A program made the position numbers and the translations under genes. The notes beneath the pieces are model-generated. The model saw only the letters and a list, made by a program, of their open reading frames with translations. It did not search any database and was not told where the DNA came from. DNA of 57,779 bases from Candidatus Desulfaltia bathyphila (GTDB lineage Bacteria > Desulfobacterota > Desulfobacteria > Desulfobacterales > ETH-SRB1): contig JACNLL010000026.1 in the NCBI GenBank assembly GCA_014381545.1, positions 1-57,779 of the forward strand, written 5' to 3'. The first letter of the stretch is position 1. Every line of letters begins with the position of its first letter. Below, piece by piece: positions 17,129 through 25,717 of this stretch.

Positions 17129-17478
17129 TATCTCTACCTTGTTCTCTCATATTTTTCTAAACCTTATATAAAAGGAAGAATTCATTCCCACAAAAAATTT
17201 ACAGATATTGCTTTTTACTGTGCATAAGAAATAAACAATCATTTTAGAACCTTAGTGTCTTTGCAACTTTGTGGCTGAACTATTACCATTTATGTAATTT
17301 TTATGTTATTATCCAAATAGTGTCAAGAATTATGTGTAAAAGGGAAAACCGCTTTTTCTATTGTCACGGCCACTTCTTTTTCCAAAATTCCATTTGCAAT
17401 TCGATAAATTTACGCATAGTTTACTCCCATTAACAGAAATTTACAAACTCATTTTTATGTAACATTAACCGACTGTGC
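17129..17478. other. Non-coding, AT-rich gap between divergent genes
   Basis: About 350 bp between the divergent purine gene and the ASKHA activator. I see no convincing gene. At about 17252-17280 the reverse strand reads GCCACAAAGTTGCAAAGACAC, a relative of the CCACGAAGNNCACGAAG repeat at 23591-23662. Promoters for both genes must lie here but none stands out. Confidence 0.5.
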
Positions 17479-19080
17479 GTGAGCTTCATGTGTGATCGAA
17501 TTCAAAACAGGACAGGCTGGATAAGACATGTTTCTATCACTCCCCCAACTCTGCAAAATAATACTGCAGATGCTGATCGGCTTATAGGAGAATTAAAAAC
17601 CAGGCTTAATACCGATGCCGTTGATATAGACTTTTATTTATTAAAAAGATTGCCGGATCTTTTAAGAAAATGCGAATATAATGTCGACTGCATCCTTTTC
17701 AAGGATCGGAAAAGGTGGGTTGTTACAGGTATTACGCATTCGCAGGATACAAGTCCCACCTACGGCCTGGCCGTTGATCTCGGCACCACCAGGATTGTCT
17801 TGCGCCTTATAGACCTTTCAACAGGTTTGATTCCGGCCGAAACATCTTTTGACAATCCCCAAATATCCGTGGGACCCGACGTGTTGGCAAGGATACACTT
17901 TGCGGACCAGGATGGAGGGCTGAATAAGCTCAACAAAATGATTGTCGACAGCCTTAATCGAATGATCATAAGGTTGTGCGATTCCTGTAAAATAAAGCCA
18001 TATAACATATATTCCCTTTCTGTGGCAGGCAATACAGCCATGACCCATTTTTTCATGGGTCTTAGTCTTCACTGGATAGTACGTGAACCATATATTCCGG
18101 TTATAAACAGACCCGGGCTTGTAAAAGCAAAAGAGCTGGGAATTAAGGTTAACCCTATGGCCAGAGTTCTGATCTTTCCAAATGTCGGCAGCTATTTTGG
18201 TGGAGACCTGATTGCAGGAATTCTGTTTTCCGGCTTAAACAAAACAGAGGATACAGCCATTTTGGTTGACGTTGGAACAAATGCAGAGGTTGTATTAGGA
18301 AATAGAGACTGGCTTATTGCCTGTGCCGGAGCAGCAGGCCCTGCCCTGGAATGCGGGGTAACCGGGATGGGTATGATGGCGGGCCCGGGTGTGATTGATC
18401 AGGTTGTTATCGATCATGATACTTATAATATTCGATTGCATACCATTGACAACATGCCGCCCAGAGGGATTTGCGGTTCAGGCCTGATAGACCTTGCAGC
18501 CCAGCTTTTTCTTCGCGGTATGATCGACATCAAGGGCAAGTTGGTGCCGTCGATATGCGGCAACAGACTAAAGAAGAAAGATGGTGCCAGGCATCTTGTG
18601 GTGGCGCCTGCAAAAGATTCCGCCACGGGGTCTGACCTTACTATAAGCCAGGCAGACATTAACAGTCTTATCAGATCCAAGGCCGCCATGTATACAATAC
18701 TTGAGACTATTACATCTTCTGCTGGAATCTCTTTTAAGGATCTTTCTACATTTTATGTGGCAGGCGCCTTTGGATCTTTTATCAATCCCAGGTCGGCTAT
18801 ATCTATTGGAATGCTTCCTGATCTGCCGATTGACCGTTACAAATCCCTGGATAACAGCTCTATTGGCGGAGCAACCATGGTGCTTACATCGAGTGAGTGT
18901 TTAGATGAGATCGATAATATCAGAGACCGCATTACTTATCTTGAATTAAACGTAAATCAGGAATTCATGAACAGATTCAGCGCTGCCAGGTTTCTCCCCC
19001 ATACTGATTCCTCGCTTTTTCGCTCGGTGAAGACGTGTGCCCACATCTCCCCTCCACAAAAGCCTTCCGCGGCAGGATAA
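17479..19080 (+). CDS. ASKHA-domain reductive activator of corrinoid proteins (RACo/RamA-like), no ferredoxin domain
   Basis: ATP-dependent activators of this family return inactive cob(II)alamin to cob(I)alamin in corrinoid proteins such as the CFeSP of the acetyl-CoA pathway. The protein has the middle domain (residues about 18-90, 'SITPPTLQNNTADADRL') and the ASKHA domain with nucleotide-binding motifs 'VDLGTTRIVLRL', 'ILVDVGTNAEVVLGN', 'GICGSGLIDLA' and 'YVAGAFGSFINP'. The usual N-terminal [2Fe-2S] domain is absent: the frame upstream is closed at a TAA near 17431. The start is a GTG without an obvious strong ribosome site. A role on AcsC/AcsD is inferred from proximity. Confidence 0.82.
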   Translation: MSFMCDRIQNRTGWIRHVSITPPTLQNNTADADRLIGELKTRLNTDAVDIDFYLLKRLPDLLRKCEYNVDCILFKDRKRWVVTGITHSQDTSPTYGLAVDLGTTRIVLRLIDLSTGLIPAETSFDNPQISVGPDVLARIHFADQDGGLNKLNKMIVDSLNRMIIRLCDSCKIKPYNIYSLSVAGNTAMTHFFMGLSLHWIVREPYIPVINRPGLVKAKELGIKVNPMARVLIFPNVGSYFGGDLIAGILFSGLNKTEDTAILVDVGTNAEVVLGNRDWLIACAGAAGPALECGVTGMGMMAGPGVIDQVVIDHDTYNIRLHTIDNMPPRGICGSGLIDLAAQLFLRGMIDIKGKLVPSICGNRLKKKDGARHLVVAPAKDSATGSDLTISQADINSLIRSKAAMYTILETITSSAGISFKDLSTFYVAGAFGSFINPRSAISIGMLPDLPIDRYKSLDNSSIGGATMVLTSSECLDEIDNIRDRITYLELNVNQEFMNRFSAARFLPHTDSSLFRSVKTCAHISPPQKPSAAG

Positions 19081-19114
19081 CCTTGAACCACAATATGTTG
19101 CGTCACTTTTTCTC

Positions 19115-19144
19115 TTGACACACATTCAATTACCTTTATATACT
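19115..19144 (+). promoter_or_regulatory. Candidate sigma70-type promoter for the CBS-ACT gene
   Basis: TTGACA (19115) and TATACT (19139) with an 18-bp spacer, about 85 bp before the ATG. Good consensus match; not tested. Confidence 0.5.
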
Positions 19145-19230
19145 TAATTTTTATACAAATTATTTTGATTTTTTATGAAATATGCAGACCGGCGGGGTCA
19201 GAGCCCCTTACAAGCAATGGAGGAAATATT

Positions 19231-19935
19231 ATGTTAGTCAAAGGATGGATGTCAAGTGATGTAATTTCAGTCGAGGAAGAAACTTCTATGATGAAGGCTT
19301 CCGTCCTTATGAAGGAAAACAATATTCGTCGTCTCCCTGTAGTCAGAAAGGGAAAATTAGTTGGGCTTGTTACTGATACGGATTTAAAAGAGGCTTCTCC
19401 ATCAAAGGCGACCACTCTGGATATCTATGAAATAAGTTATCTGTTGTCTGAGATTAAAGTCAAAGAATTGATGTCAAAAAACGTGACCTATGTGAAACCT
19501 GATGAGACTATAGAATTTGCAGCGGTCTTGATGCTTGAAAACAAGATTTCAGGACTCCCGGTAATAAACGATCAACAAAATTTGATCGGTGTTATAACGG
19601 AAACAGATATATTCAAAGCTTTAATCCATATTACCGGAGTATACAACGGCGATACACAGTTTGCTCTCTGCCTGAGAGATAAACCGGGATCAGTGCATGA
19701 AGTTGCGGATGTCATCCGCAACATGGGCGGCCGGGTCGTGAGTATACTCACAAGCTATGACTTAGCGGATGAAGGGTACAGAAACGTCTATTTTCGAATT
19801 CGACATATGGAACATGATCGGCTGGTAAAACTGGTCAATATTCTGGAAGAAAAATTCACAGTACTATATACAGTCAAAGAATCCTTGGAAAAGGTTGCAG
19901 ATAGGCGGTTGCATAAAGATTATGAATCCTCGTGA
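19231..19935 (+). CDS. CBS-pair and ACT domain regulatory protein (AcuB-like)
   Basis: Probable cytosolic ligand-sensing protein of 234 residues. Two CBS domains come first ('MSSDVISVEEETSMMKASVLM' to 'LVGLVTDTDLK', then 'MSKNVTYVKPDETIEFAAVLM' to 'LIGVITETDIFK'), followed by an ACT-type domain ('LRDKPGSVHEVADVIRNMGG'). CBS pairs typically bind adenine nucleotides and ACT domains small metabolites. I start at ATG 19231, which has GGAGG 7 nt upstream; the track start is too early. The 3' end overlaps the convergent cooC by 62 bp. The position next to the acetyl-CoA genes suggests a role in sensing energy or metabolite state, which is inference. Confidence 0.82.
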   Translation: MLVKGWMSSDVISVEEETSMMKASVLMKENNIRRLPVVRKGKLVGLVTDTDLKEASPSKATTLDIYEISYLLSEIKVKELMSKNVTYVKPDETIEFAAVLMLENKISGLPVINDQQNLIGVITETDIFKALIHITGVYNGDTQFALCLRDKPGSVHEVADVIRNMGGRVVSILTSYDLADEGYRNVYFRIRHMEHDRLVKLVNILEEKFTVLYTVKESLEKVADRRLHKDYESS

Positions 19936-20674
19936 TCGCATCCTTTATTCTCTCGATTGCCAGAACTGCATCGCCCCCGGCATCAAACGGCGCCTGCTCA
20001 TTGATATCTGCCTGTATCAGTTTATCATCATACGGAATTGCGCCGATTACAGGAATTCCGAGTCTGTCCAGTTTTGCGCTGATTGCGTCAATATCGCGTT
20101 CGCTCGCTCTATTGATTACGGCAGCCAGTCTTCCGATTCCGATCTTTTTACTTAATTTCTGTATCCGTGCCGCTGTTTCGATTGATCTGGTTCCGGGCTC
20201 GACCACCACAATCATCAGATCAACCCCGCTAGCGGTTCCGCGCCCGAGATGCTCAATGCCGGCTTCCATATCAAGGATCACAATACTCTGTTCCCGAAGC
20301 AGCACATGACGCAGCAGCGCACGCAGCAACGAGGATGCAGGGCACATACATCCTGATCCTCCTTTGTCAATGGTTCCCATTGTGAGCATGGAAACACCAT
20401 GCTCGGTCACGCCAAATCGACAAGCGATGTCATCCACCTTCGGGTTCAGTTTGAAGATACCTCCTGTGTCTGTGCCTGCTCGTTCTTCGATTAGTTTTTT
20501 GTGTTCTGTGAGCGGAGCAGGTGGGTTTTTGATACCGATGGCAGATGCCAGGTTCATATCAGGATCGGCATCGATTGCAAGAACTGCAAAGCCGTCTGCT
20601 GCGAAGATGCGGGCGAGCGTGCCTGCAAGTGTGGTCTTGCCGACGCCGCCTTTGCCTGTGATTGCGATTTTCAT
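19874..20674 (-). CDS. cooC: CODH nickel-insertion/maturation ATPase CooC
   Basis: MinD-type P-loop ATPase that helps insert nickel into carbon monoxide dehydrogenase. The deviant Walker A is 'GKGGVGKTT' at residues 7-15. The CxC motif in 'SGCMCPAS' is the metal-binding dimer site known for CooC; 'VILDMEAGIEHLGRG' gives the Walker B/switch region. 266 residues, normal size. ATG 20674 has AAAGGAG 5 nt upstream. It runs opposite to the genes it serves and its end overlaps the CBS-ACT gene tail to tail. The likely client is CooS at 23739. Confidence 0.92.
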   Translation of the reverse strand: MKIAITGKGGVGKTTLAGTLARIFAADGFAVLAIDADPDMNLASAIGIKNPPAPLTEHKKLIEERAGTDTGGIFKLNPKVDDIACRFGVTEHGVSMLTMGTIDKGGSGCMCPASSLLRALLRHVLLREQSIVILDMEAGIEHLGRGTASGVDLMIVVVEPGTRSIETAARIQKLSKKIGIGRLAAVINRASERDIDAISAKLDRLGIPVIGAIPYDDKLIQADINEQAPFDAGGDAVLAIERIKDAITRIHNLYATAYLQPFPRIL

Positions 20675-20734
20675 TGTTGCTCCTTTGGGATGTTAGAGAC
20701 TCGCTTTTTTGTGAGCTAAAAGCTGTCGAAGATT

Positions 20735-20806
20735 CCCTGTAGCTTGCTACAGGGTTCTTCAATTGTGTGTCAAGAGAAAAAGCAACGAGTAACCAGCAAC
20801 GAGTAA
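20735..20806. repeat. CCCTGTAGC/GCTACAGGG hairpin and AGCAACGAGTAACC repeat
   Basis: A perfect 9-bp inverted repeat (20735-20754, 2-nt centre) is followed by direct copies of AGCAACGAGTAA (20781-20806). The second word family is also found at the end of the mvhD gene (31335-31375). Both lie in the divergent gap between cooC and fhs. Confidence 0.65.
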
Positions 20807-20831
20807 TATAAAAAAAATGAATAATTTATAC

Positions 20832-20860
20832 TTGACTAAATGAAAGATACCATATTATAA
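20832..20860 (+). promoter_or_regulatory. Candidate promoter for the fhs-folD-cooS genes
   Basis: TTGACT (20832) and TTATAA (20855) with a 17-bp spacer, about 60 bp upstream of fhs. The -35 is good and the -10 only partial, so this is a weak call. Confidence 0.35.
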
Positions 20861-20918
20861 AGATTTTAAATAAATATGATTCAGTAAATTATTGGAATAC
20901 AGAAAAAAGGAGGGAATT

Positions 20919-22682
20919 ATGGTTCTCGATCCAACCAAATATAAAGACTGGGAAATTGCCGAATATGCTGAAAAGAATATGAAAACGGTTTATCAATTGG
21001 GAGAGGAGCTTGGGTTGGAGAAAGATGAACTCCTTCCACATGGACATTATGTGGCAAAAGTCGATTTTGCAAAAGTTTTAAAACGCCTGAAAGATAAACC
21101 GGACGGTAAATATATTGATGTCACCGCCATTACTCCCACTCCGCTTGGAGAAGGCAAAAGCACTTCTGCCATGGGATTGGTGCCCGGGCTTGGCAAGCGT
21201 GGAAAACGGGTTATCGGCGCTATCCGTCAACCTTCCGGCGGTCCGACTATGAATATAAAGGGGAGCGCCGCAGGCGGCGGCCTGGCCCAGTGTATCCCTC
21301 TTACCCCGTTTTCATTAGGGCTTACAGGCGATATTAATGCCATTATGAATGCGCATAATCTGGCCATGGTAGCTTTGACAGCCAGAATGCAGCATGAAAA
21401 CAACTATTCTGATGAGATACTGGCGAAAAAGAATCTGAAACGGCTCGATATTAATCCCAAAAATGTGGAAATGGGGTGGATTATCGATTTTTGCGCTCAA
21501 TCGCTTCGGAATATTATCATAGGTCTTGGCGGAAAGATGGACGGTTTCCCCATGCAGTCTAAATTCGGGATTGCCGTAAGCTCGGAGATTATGGCTATTC
21601 TGGCGGTTGCTACCGACCTGAAAGATATGCGTGAACGGATGGGAAAGATCGTGGTTGCCTATAATAAAAAAGGCGATCCTGTTACTACAGCAGACCTTGA
21701 GGTTGACGGCGCCATGACTGCATGGATGGTGGAAGCGCTCAACCCGAATCTCCTCCAGACTTTAGAAGGGCAGCCGGTCTTTGTGCACGCAGGGCCGTTT
21801 GCAAATATCGCAATAGGCCAGTCATCTATTATAGCGGACAGGGTTGGATTAAAACTTGCAGACTACAATGTTACGGAAAGTGGTTTTGGAGCTGACATCG
21901 GGTTTGAAAAATTCTGGAACTTAAAGTGTCGTTTTAGTGGTTTGAAACCGCATTGCGCTGTAGTAGTGGCAACTATTCGCGCATTAAAATGTCATGGTGG
22001 CGGGCCTCCTCTGCCTCCGGGGAAACCAATGGATCCGGCTTATCTTGAAGAGCATGTGGACTGGGTGGAAAATGGTTGCGAAAATTTAACTCACCATATC
22101 CGAACCGTTAAAAAGGCGGGAATCAACCCTGTGGTCTGCATCAATTCCTTCTATACCGATACCAAAGATGAAATAGCAGCGGTTCGCAGGTCGGCAGAAG
22201 CCGCGGGCGCCCGCGTTGCCGTTTCCGAACATTGGCTTAAAGGTGGTGACGGGGCTCTAGAATTTGCCGATGCGGTTATCGATGCGTGTGAGGAGGAAAA
22301 TGACTTTCACTTTCTTTATGATCTTGAGACTCCATTGCGCAAGAAGATTGAATTGATTGCTAAAGAGGTATATGGCGCGGACGGTGTAAGTTATACCCAG
22401 GAAGCCGAAGCCAAGGCAAAGAGAATTGAACAGGATCCGGAACTGGCAAAATTGGGTACATGTATGGTCAAAACCCATCTAAGTCTTTCTCACGATCCGG
22501 TTAAAAAAGGTGTGCCGAAAGACTGGACACTCCCTGTTCGGGATATCTTGACGTATAAAGGGGCGGGATTCGTGGTGCCCGTGGCAGGGGCAATCAGCCT
22601 GATGCCGGGAACGGCTTCTGATCCGGCCTATCGGCGTATTGATGTTGATGTGGAGACCGGAAAAGTAAAGGGGTTGTTTTAA
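20919..22682 (+). CDS. fhs: Formate-tetrahydrofolate ligase
   Basis: Joins formate to THF with ATP to give 10-formyl-THF, the first methyl-branch step of the acetyl-CoA pathway (reversible). The protein is 587 residues. The ATP site is '[16 protein letters not shown]'; '[19 protein letters not shown]' and 'LTGDINAI' follow as in other FTHFS enzymes, with 'PGKPMDP' and '[10 protein letters not shown]' later. ATG 20919 has AAGGAGG 5 nt upstream, so the track start at 20892 is rejected. It is followed by folD after 13 bp. Confidence 0.96.
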   Translation: MVLDPTKYKDWEIAEYAEKNMKTVYQLGEELGLEKDELLPHGHYVAKVDFAKVLKRLKDKPDGKYIDVTAITPTPLGEGKSTSAMGLVPGLGKRGKRVIGAIRQPSGGPTMNIKGSAAGGGLAQCIPLTPFSLGLTGDINAIMNAHNLAMVALTARMQHENNYSDEILAKKNLKRLDINPKNVEMGWIIDFCAQSLRNIIIGLGGKMDGFPMQSKFGIAVSSEIMAILAVATDLKDMRERMGKIVVAYNKKGDPVTTADLEVDGAMTAWMVEALNPNLLQTLEGQPVFVHAGPFANIAIGQSSIIADRVGLKLADYNVTESGFGADIGFEKFWNLKCRFSGLKPHCAVVVATIRALKCHGGGPPLPPGKPMDPAYLEEHVDWVENGCENLTHHIRTVKKAGINPVVCINSFYTDTKDEIAAVRRSAEAAGARVAVSEHWLKGGDGALEFADAVIDACEEENDFHFLYDLETPLRKKIELIAKEVYGADGVSYTQEAEAKAKRIEQDPELAKLGTCMVKTHLSLSHDPVKKGVPKDWTLPVRDILTYKGAGFVVPVAGAISLMPGTASDPAYRRIDVDVETGKVKGLF

Positions 22683-22695
22683 GGAAATTAAGATA

Positions 22696-23574
22696 ATGTC
22701 TGCAAAGATTATCAGCGGCACTGAAATCGCCAAACAGATACGGGAAGAACTGAAAAAAGAGATAGTGGAATTAAAGGAAAGACACGGTGTAACTCCGGGG
22801 TTGGCCACAGTTCTTGTGGGTGACGATCCAGCCTCCAAGGTATATGTGGGCCAAAAGGAGAAGTCGTGTAGCAATTTGGGGATATATTCGGAAAGAATCG
22901 ATTTGTCTGGAAATATCTCGGAGGAAAAGCTTCTCTTGCTAATTGAGAAATTGAACAAGGATTCACGGATTCACGGGATATTGGTTCAGCTCCCTCTTCC
23001 TAAACAGATTAATGAATCCCGCGTTATATGTGCCATTGATCCCGCTAAAGATGTGGATGGTTTCCATCCGGTAAATATAGGAAAGATGGTGATCGGGGAA
23101 AAGTGTTTTCTCCCCTGTACCCCTCATGGGATACTGGAGCTTCTGGCCCGTTCCGGTGTGCAAACAGAAGGCGCCGAGGTCGTAGTTGTGGGCAGGAGCA
23201 ACATTGTTGGGAAACCTGTCCTTAATCTGATGCTCCAAAAACGACCAGCAGGCAATGCAACGGTAACGTTGTGCCATACAAAAACAAAAGACTTGGCCTT
23301 CCACACAAAGCGAGCAGACATCCTGATAGTAGCTACCGGTTATCCCAAGACAGTTACAGGGGACATGGTAAAAGAGGGGGTTGTGGTTATCGATGTGGGG
23401 GTAAATCGGATAGGAAAGACTCCGGAAGGCAAAGCAATTTTAGTAGGCGACGTAGACTTTGAAAGTGTAAAAGAAAAAGCCGCCGCCATTACGCCGGTAC
23501 CCGGCGGCGTCGGCCCCATGACCATCGTCATGCTGATGAAGAATACGATACAAGCGGCCAAAAATACAATATAA
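22696..23574 (+). CDS. folD: Methylene-THF dehydrogenase / methenyl-THF cyclohydrolase
   Basis: Bifunctional cytoplasmic enzyme linking 10-formyl-THF and methylene-THF with NAD(P). 292 residues, normal length. Conserved FolD segments are 'LATVLVGDDPASKVYVGQKEKSC' (catalytic Tyr/Lys region), 'ILVQLPLP', 'DGFHPVNIGKM', and the C-terminal 'TPVPGGVGPMTIVMLM'. The nucleotide site is 'VVVGRSNIVGKP'. It starts 13 bp after fhs and precedes the CODH gene. Confidence 0.96.
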   Translation: MSAKIISGTEIAKQIREELKKEIVELKERHGVTPGLATVLVGDDPASKVYVGQKEKSCSNLGIYSERIDLSGNISEEKLLLLIEKLNKDSRIHGILVQLPLPKQINESRVICAIDPAKDVDGFHPVNIGKMVIGEKCFLPCTPHGILELLARSGVQTEGAEVVVVGRSNIVGKPVLNLMLQKRPAGNATVTLCHTKTKDLAFHTKRADILIVATGYPKTVTGDMVKEGVVVIDVGVNRIGKTPEGKAILVGDVDFESVKEKAAAITPVPGGVGPMTIVMLMKNTIQAAKNTI

Positions 23575-23590
23575 GCTAATGAAAAATTAA

Positions 23591-23662
23591 ACCGCGAAGG
23601 GGCACGAAGGTTAGGAAGAGTGCTTTTATAATTTCTTTGTGTTCTTCGTGCTCTTCGTGGTG
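23591..23662. repeat. CCACGAAGAGCACGAAG-type repeat with inverted arms
   Basis: The left half reads ACCGCGAAGGGGCACGAAGG and the right half CTTTGTGTTCTTCGTGCTCTTCGTGG, its reverse complement in kind, so the folD-cooS gap can form an imperfect hairpin. A related single copy is at about 17252-17280. Confidence 0.6.
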
Positions 23663-23738
23663 AAAAACATGATAAAAAAGCTCCGATTATGACTGTTCAA
23701 AACCTAAGCAGCTATGAGCTAATCTTGGAGGATTGATT

Positions 23739-25697
23739 ATGGGATCAAGAAGATCTCCTGTTGGCGTGGCGCCCCGTTGCCTCGGTATTGATTGTGAGGG
23801 AAGCACCTGTGTTGCAAAGCAGGCCGAGGGCAAGGGGGTTGTTACCTACATCCAACGGATGAACAAAAGCGCTATTGAGCCTTGTCTTTTCGGTCAGGGG
23901 GGCACATGTTGTCGTAATTGCTCCTTTGGCCCGTGCATGATGATCGAAGATGTTCCGGAATCGATCGGGATCTGCGGGGCTACTCCTGCTACAGTGGCAG
24001 CGCGTAATTTTTGTCGTATGGTTGCTGCAGGGGCGTCTGCACACATGGATCACGCCCTTGAGACAGCAATGGCATTTCTGGCCGCGGCAAAAGGAGAATC
24101 CGAGTATAAAATCAAGGATGAAAAGAAGCTTCGTGCGCTGGCAGAGGTCTTTGAAATAAAGACAAAAGACCGGAACACAAAGGATATTGCTATTGAGCTG
24201 GGTGAAAAGGCATTAGCTGAATTCGGGAAGCAAGAAGGAGGCCTGTACTGCATACGTCGTGCACCTGAAAAGCGGCAAGAAGTATGGAAAAAAATCGGTG
24301 TTGCCCCGCGTGGTATACAGCGGGAAGTGGTAGAAATCATGCATCGGACCCATATGGGGACCGACCAGGATTATCGCAACCTGCTTCTTCAGGCCACCAG
24401 GTGTGCACTGGCAGACGGTTGGGGCGCATCCATGATATCTACCGAACTTCAGGACATCATGTTCGGAACTCCGGTTCCGACTCGGGCGGTGGTCAACCTT
24501 GGTGTTCTTTCCAAAGACGAGGTCAACGTGGTTGTACACGGTCATGAACCGATCCTGTCTGAAGCCATGGTGTTGGTTGCTGAGGATCCGGAGATGATAG
24601 AGGCAGCCAAAAAGGTGGGAGCAAAAGGGATCAATCTGGTCGGTGTCTGCTGTACCGGAAATGAGATCCTCATGCGTCACGGAATCCCTGTTGCAGGGAG
24701 CTTTATCCAGCAGGAGATCGTGCTTGCAACAGGCGCTGTAGAGGTAATGGTAGTAGATGTTCAATGCGTCATGCAGTCTCTTCCTGCTGTGGCCGGGTGT
24801 TTCCATACTGAGATGATTACCACGTCTGACCGGGCAAAAATTCCTGGCGCAAAACATATAGAGGTACATCATCACAATGCATCGGAAGCAGCCAGGCAGA
24901 TAGTCCAACGCGCTATTGACAGGTATCCGCAGCGAGGGGAGATCAATATCCCACACAATAAGATGGATGTGGTGGTCGGCTTCAGTCATGAGACAATCAA
25001 TCATATATTGGGTGGCGCCTTCCGTGCGTCGTACCGTCCCTTGAATGACAATATCATCAATGGTCGTATCCGGGGGGTCGGAGCAGTTGTAGGATGTGAC
25101 AGCGTGCGCGTACGTTCCGGGCACGTGCATACCACTGTGGTAAAAGAGTTGATAGCCAACAATGTCCTGGTTCTTGTCACAGGCTGTGCTGCTACTGCAT
25201 GTGGACGTGCAGGACTTTTAACGCCTGAGGCTGCAGAGCTGGCAGGGCCGGGCTTGAGAGAGGTATGTGAGACCGTGGGTATGCCCCCGGTATTGCACAT
25301 GGGATCATGTGTGGACAACAGCCGGATCCTGATCGCTGCGACAGAGATTGTCCGTGAGGGGGGGCTTGGCGACGATATTTACCAGGTGCCTGCGGCCGGT
25401 TGTGCGCCGGAGTGGATGAGTGAAAAGGCGATATCTATTGGACATTATTTTGTTGCAAGTGGCGTTTTTGTTGTATTTGGTCGCACCTTTCCAACAACTG
25501 GAAGCAAGGTTGTGACCGATTTTCTGTTCAGTGAAATGGAAGAGCTGTACGGCGGAATGTGGGCGGTTGAATCCGATCCAATAAAGATGGCGCAACTGAT
25601 GATCGAGCGTATAGAGAAAGGGCGAGATGCCCTCGGTATCCAGGAGAAGAAGAAAAGAGTCCTCTATGACATGGCCATGAGGCGTGAGCTGGAATAA
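23739..25697 (+). CDS. cooS: Anaerobic carbon monoxide dehydrogenase catalytic subunit
   Basis: Ni-Fe CODH (CooS/AcsA) interconverting CO2 and CO, here expected to feed CO to acetyl-CoA synthase. The 652 residues carry the D- and B-cluster cysteines in 'CLFGQGGTCCRNCSFGPC' (Cys49, 57, 58, 61, 66). C-cluster ligands appear in 'HGHEP', 'VCCTGNE', 'DVQCVMQ', 'GCDSVR', 'GCAATACG' and 'HMGSCVDNSR', so the active site looks complete. ATG 23739 has GGAGG 7 nt upstream; the track TTG at 23733 is discarded. CooC on the opposite strand probably loads its nickel. It probably pairs with AcsB at 35138. Confidence 0.95.
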   Translation: MGSRRSPVGVAPRCLGIDCEGSTCVAKQAEGKGVVTYIQRMNKSAIEPCLFGQGGTCCRNCSFGPCMMIEDVPESIGICGATPATVAARNFCRMVAAGASAHMDHALETAMAFLAAAKGESEYKIKDEKKLRALAEVFEIKTKDRNTKDIAIELGEKALAEFGKQEGGLYCIRRAPEKRQEVWKKIGVAPRGIQREVVEIMHRTHMGTDQDYRNLLLQATRCALADGWGASMISTELQDIMFGTPVPTRAVVNLGVLSKDEVNVVVHGHEPILSEAMVLVAEDPEMIEAAKKVGAKGINLVGVCCTGNEILMRHGIPVAGSFIQQEIVLATGAVEVMVVDVQCVMQSLPAVAGCFHTEMITTSDRAKIPGAKHIEVHHHNASEAARQIVQRAIDRYPQRGEINIPHNKMDVVVGFSHETINHILGGAFRASYRPLNDNIINGRIRGVGAVVGCDSVRVRSGHVHTTVVKELIANNVLVLVTGCAATACGRAGLLTPEAAELAGPGLREVCETVGMPPVLHMGSCVDNSRILIAATEIVREGGLGDDIYQVPAAGCAPEWMSEKAISIGHYFVASGVFVVFGRTFPTTGSKVVTDFLFSEMEELYGGMWAVESDPIKMAQLMIERIEKGRDALGIQEKKKRVLYDMAMRRELE

Positions 25698-25717
25698 GTG
25701 GCTAAATAGTTACAAAT

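Noticed and set aside
17341-17437. Short minus-strand reading frames that might be a decayed small gene
   Set aside because: Frames are broken after 17-25 codons and no family is recognisable.
24213-25130. 305-residue minus-strand ORF opposite cooS
   Set aside because: Fully antisense to a strongly conserved enzyme, no recognisable domain, composition of a shadow frame.
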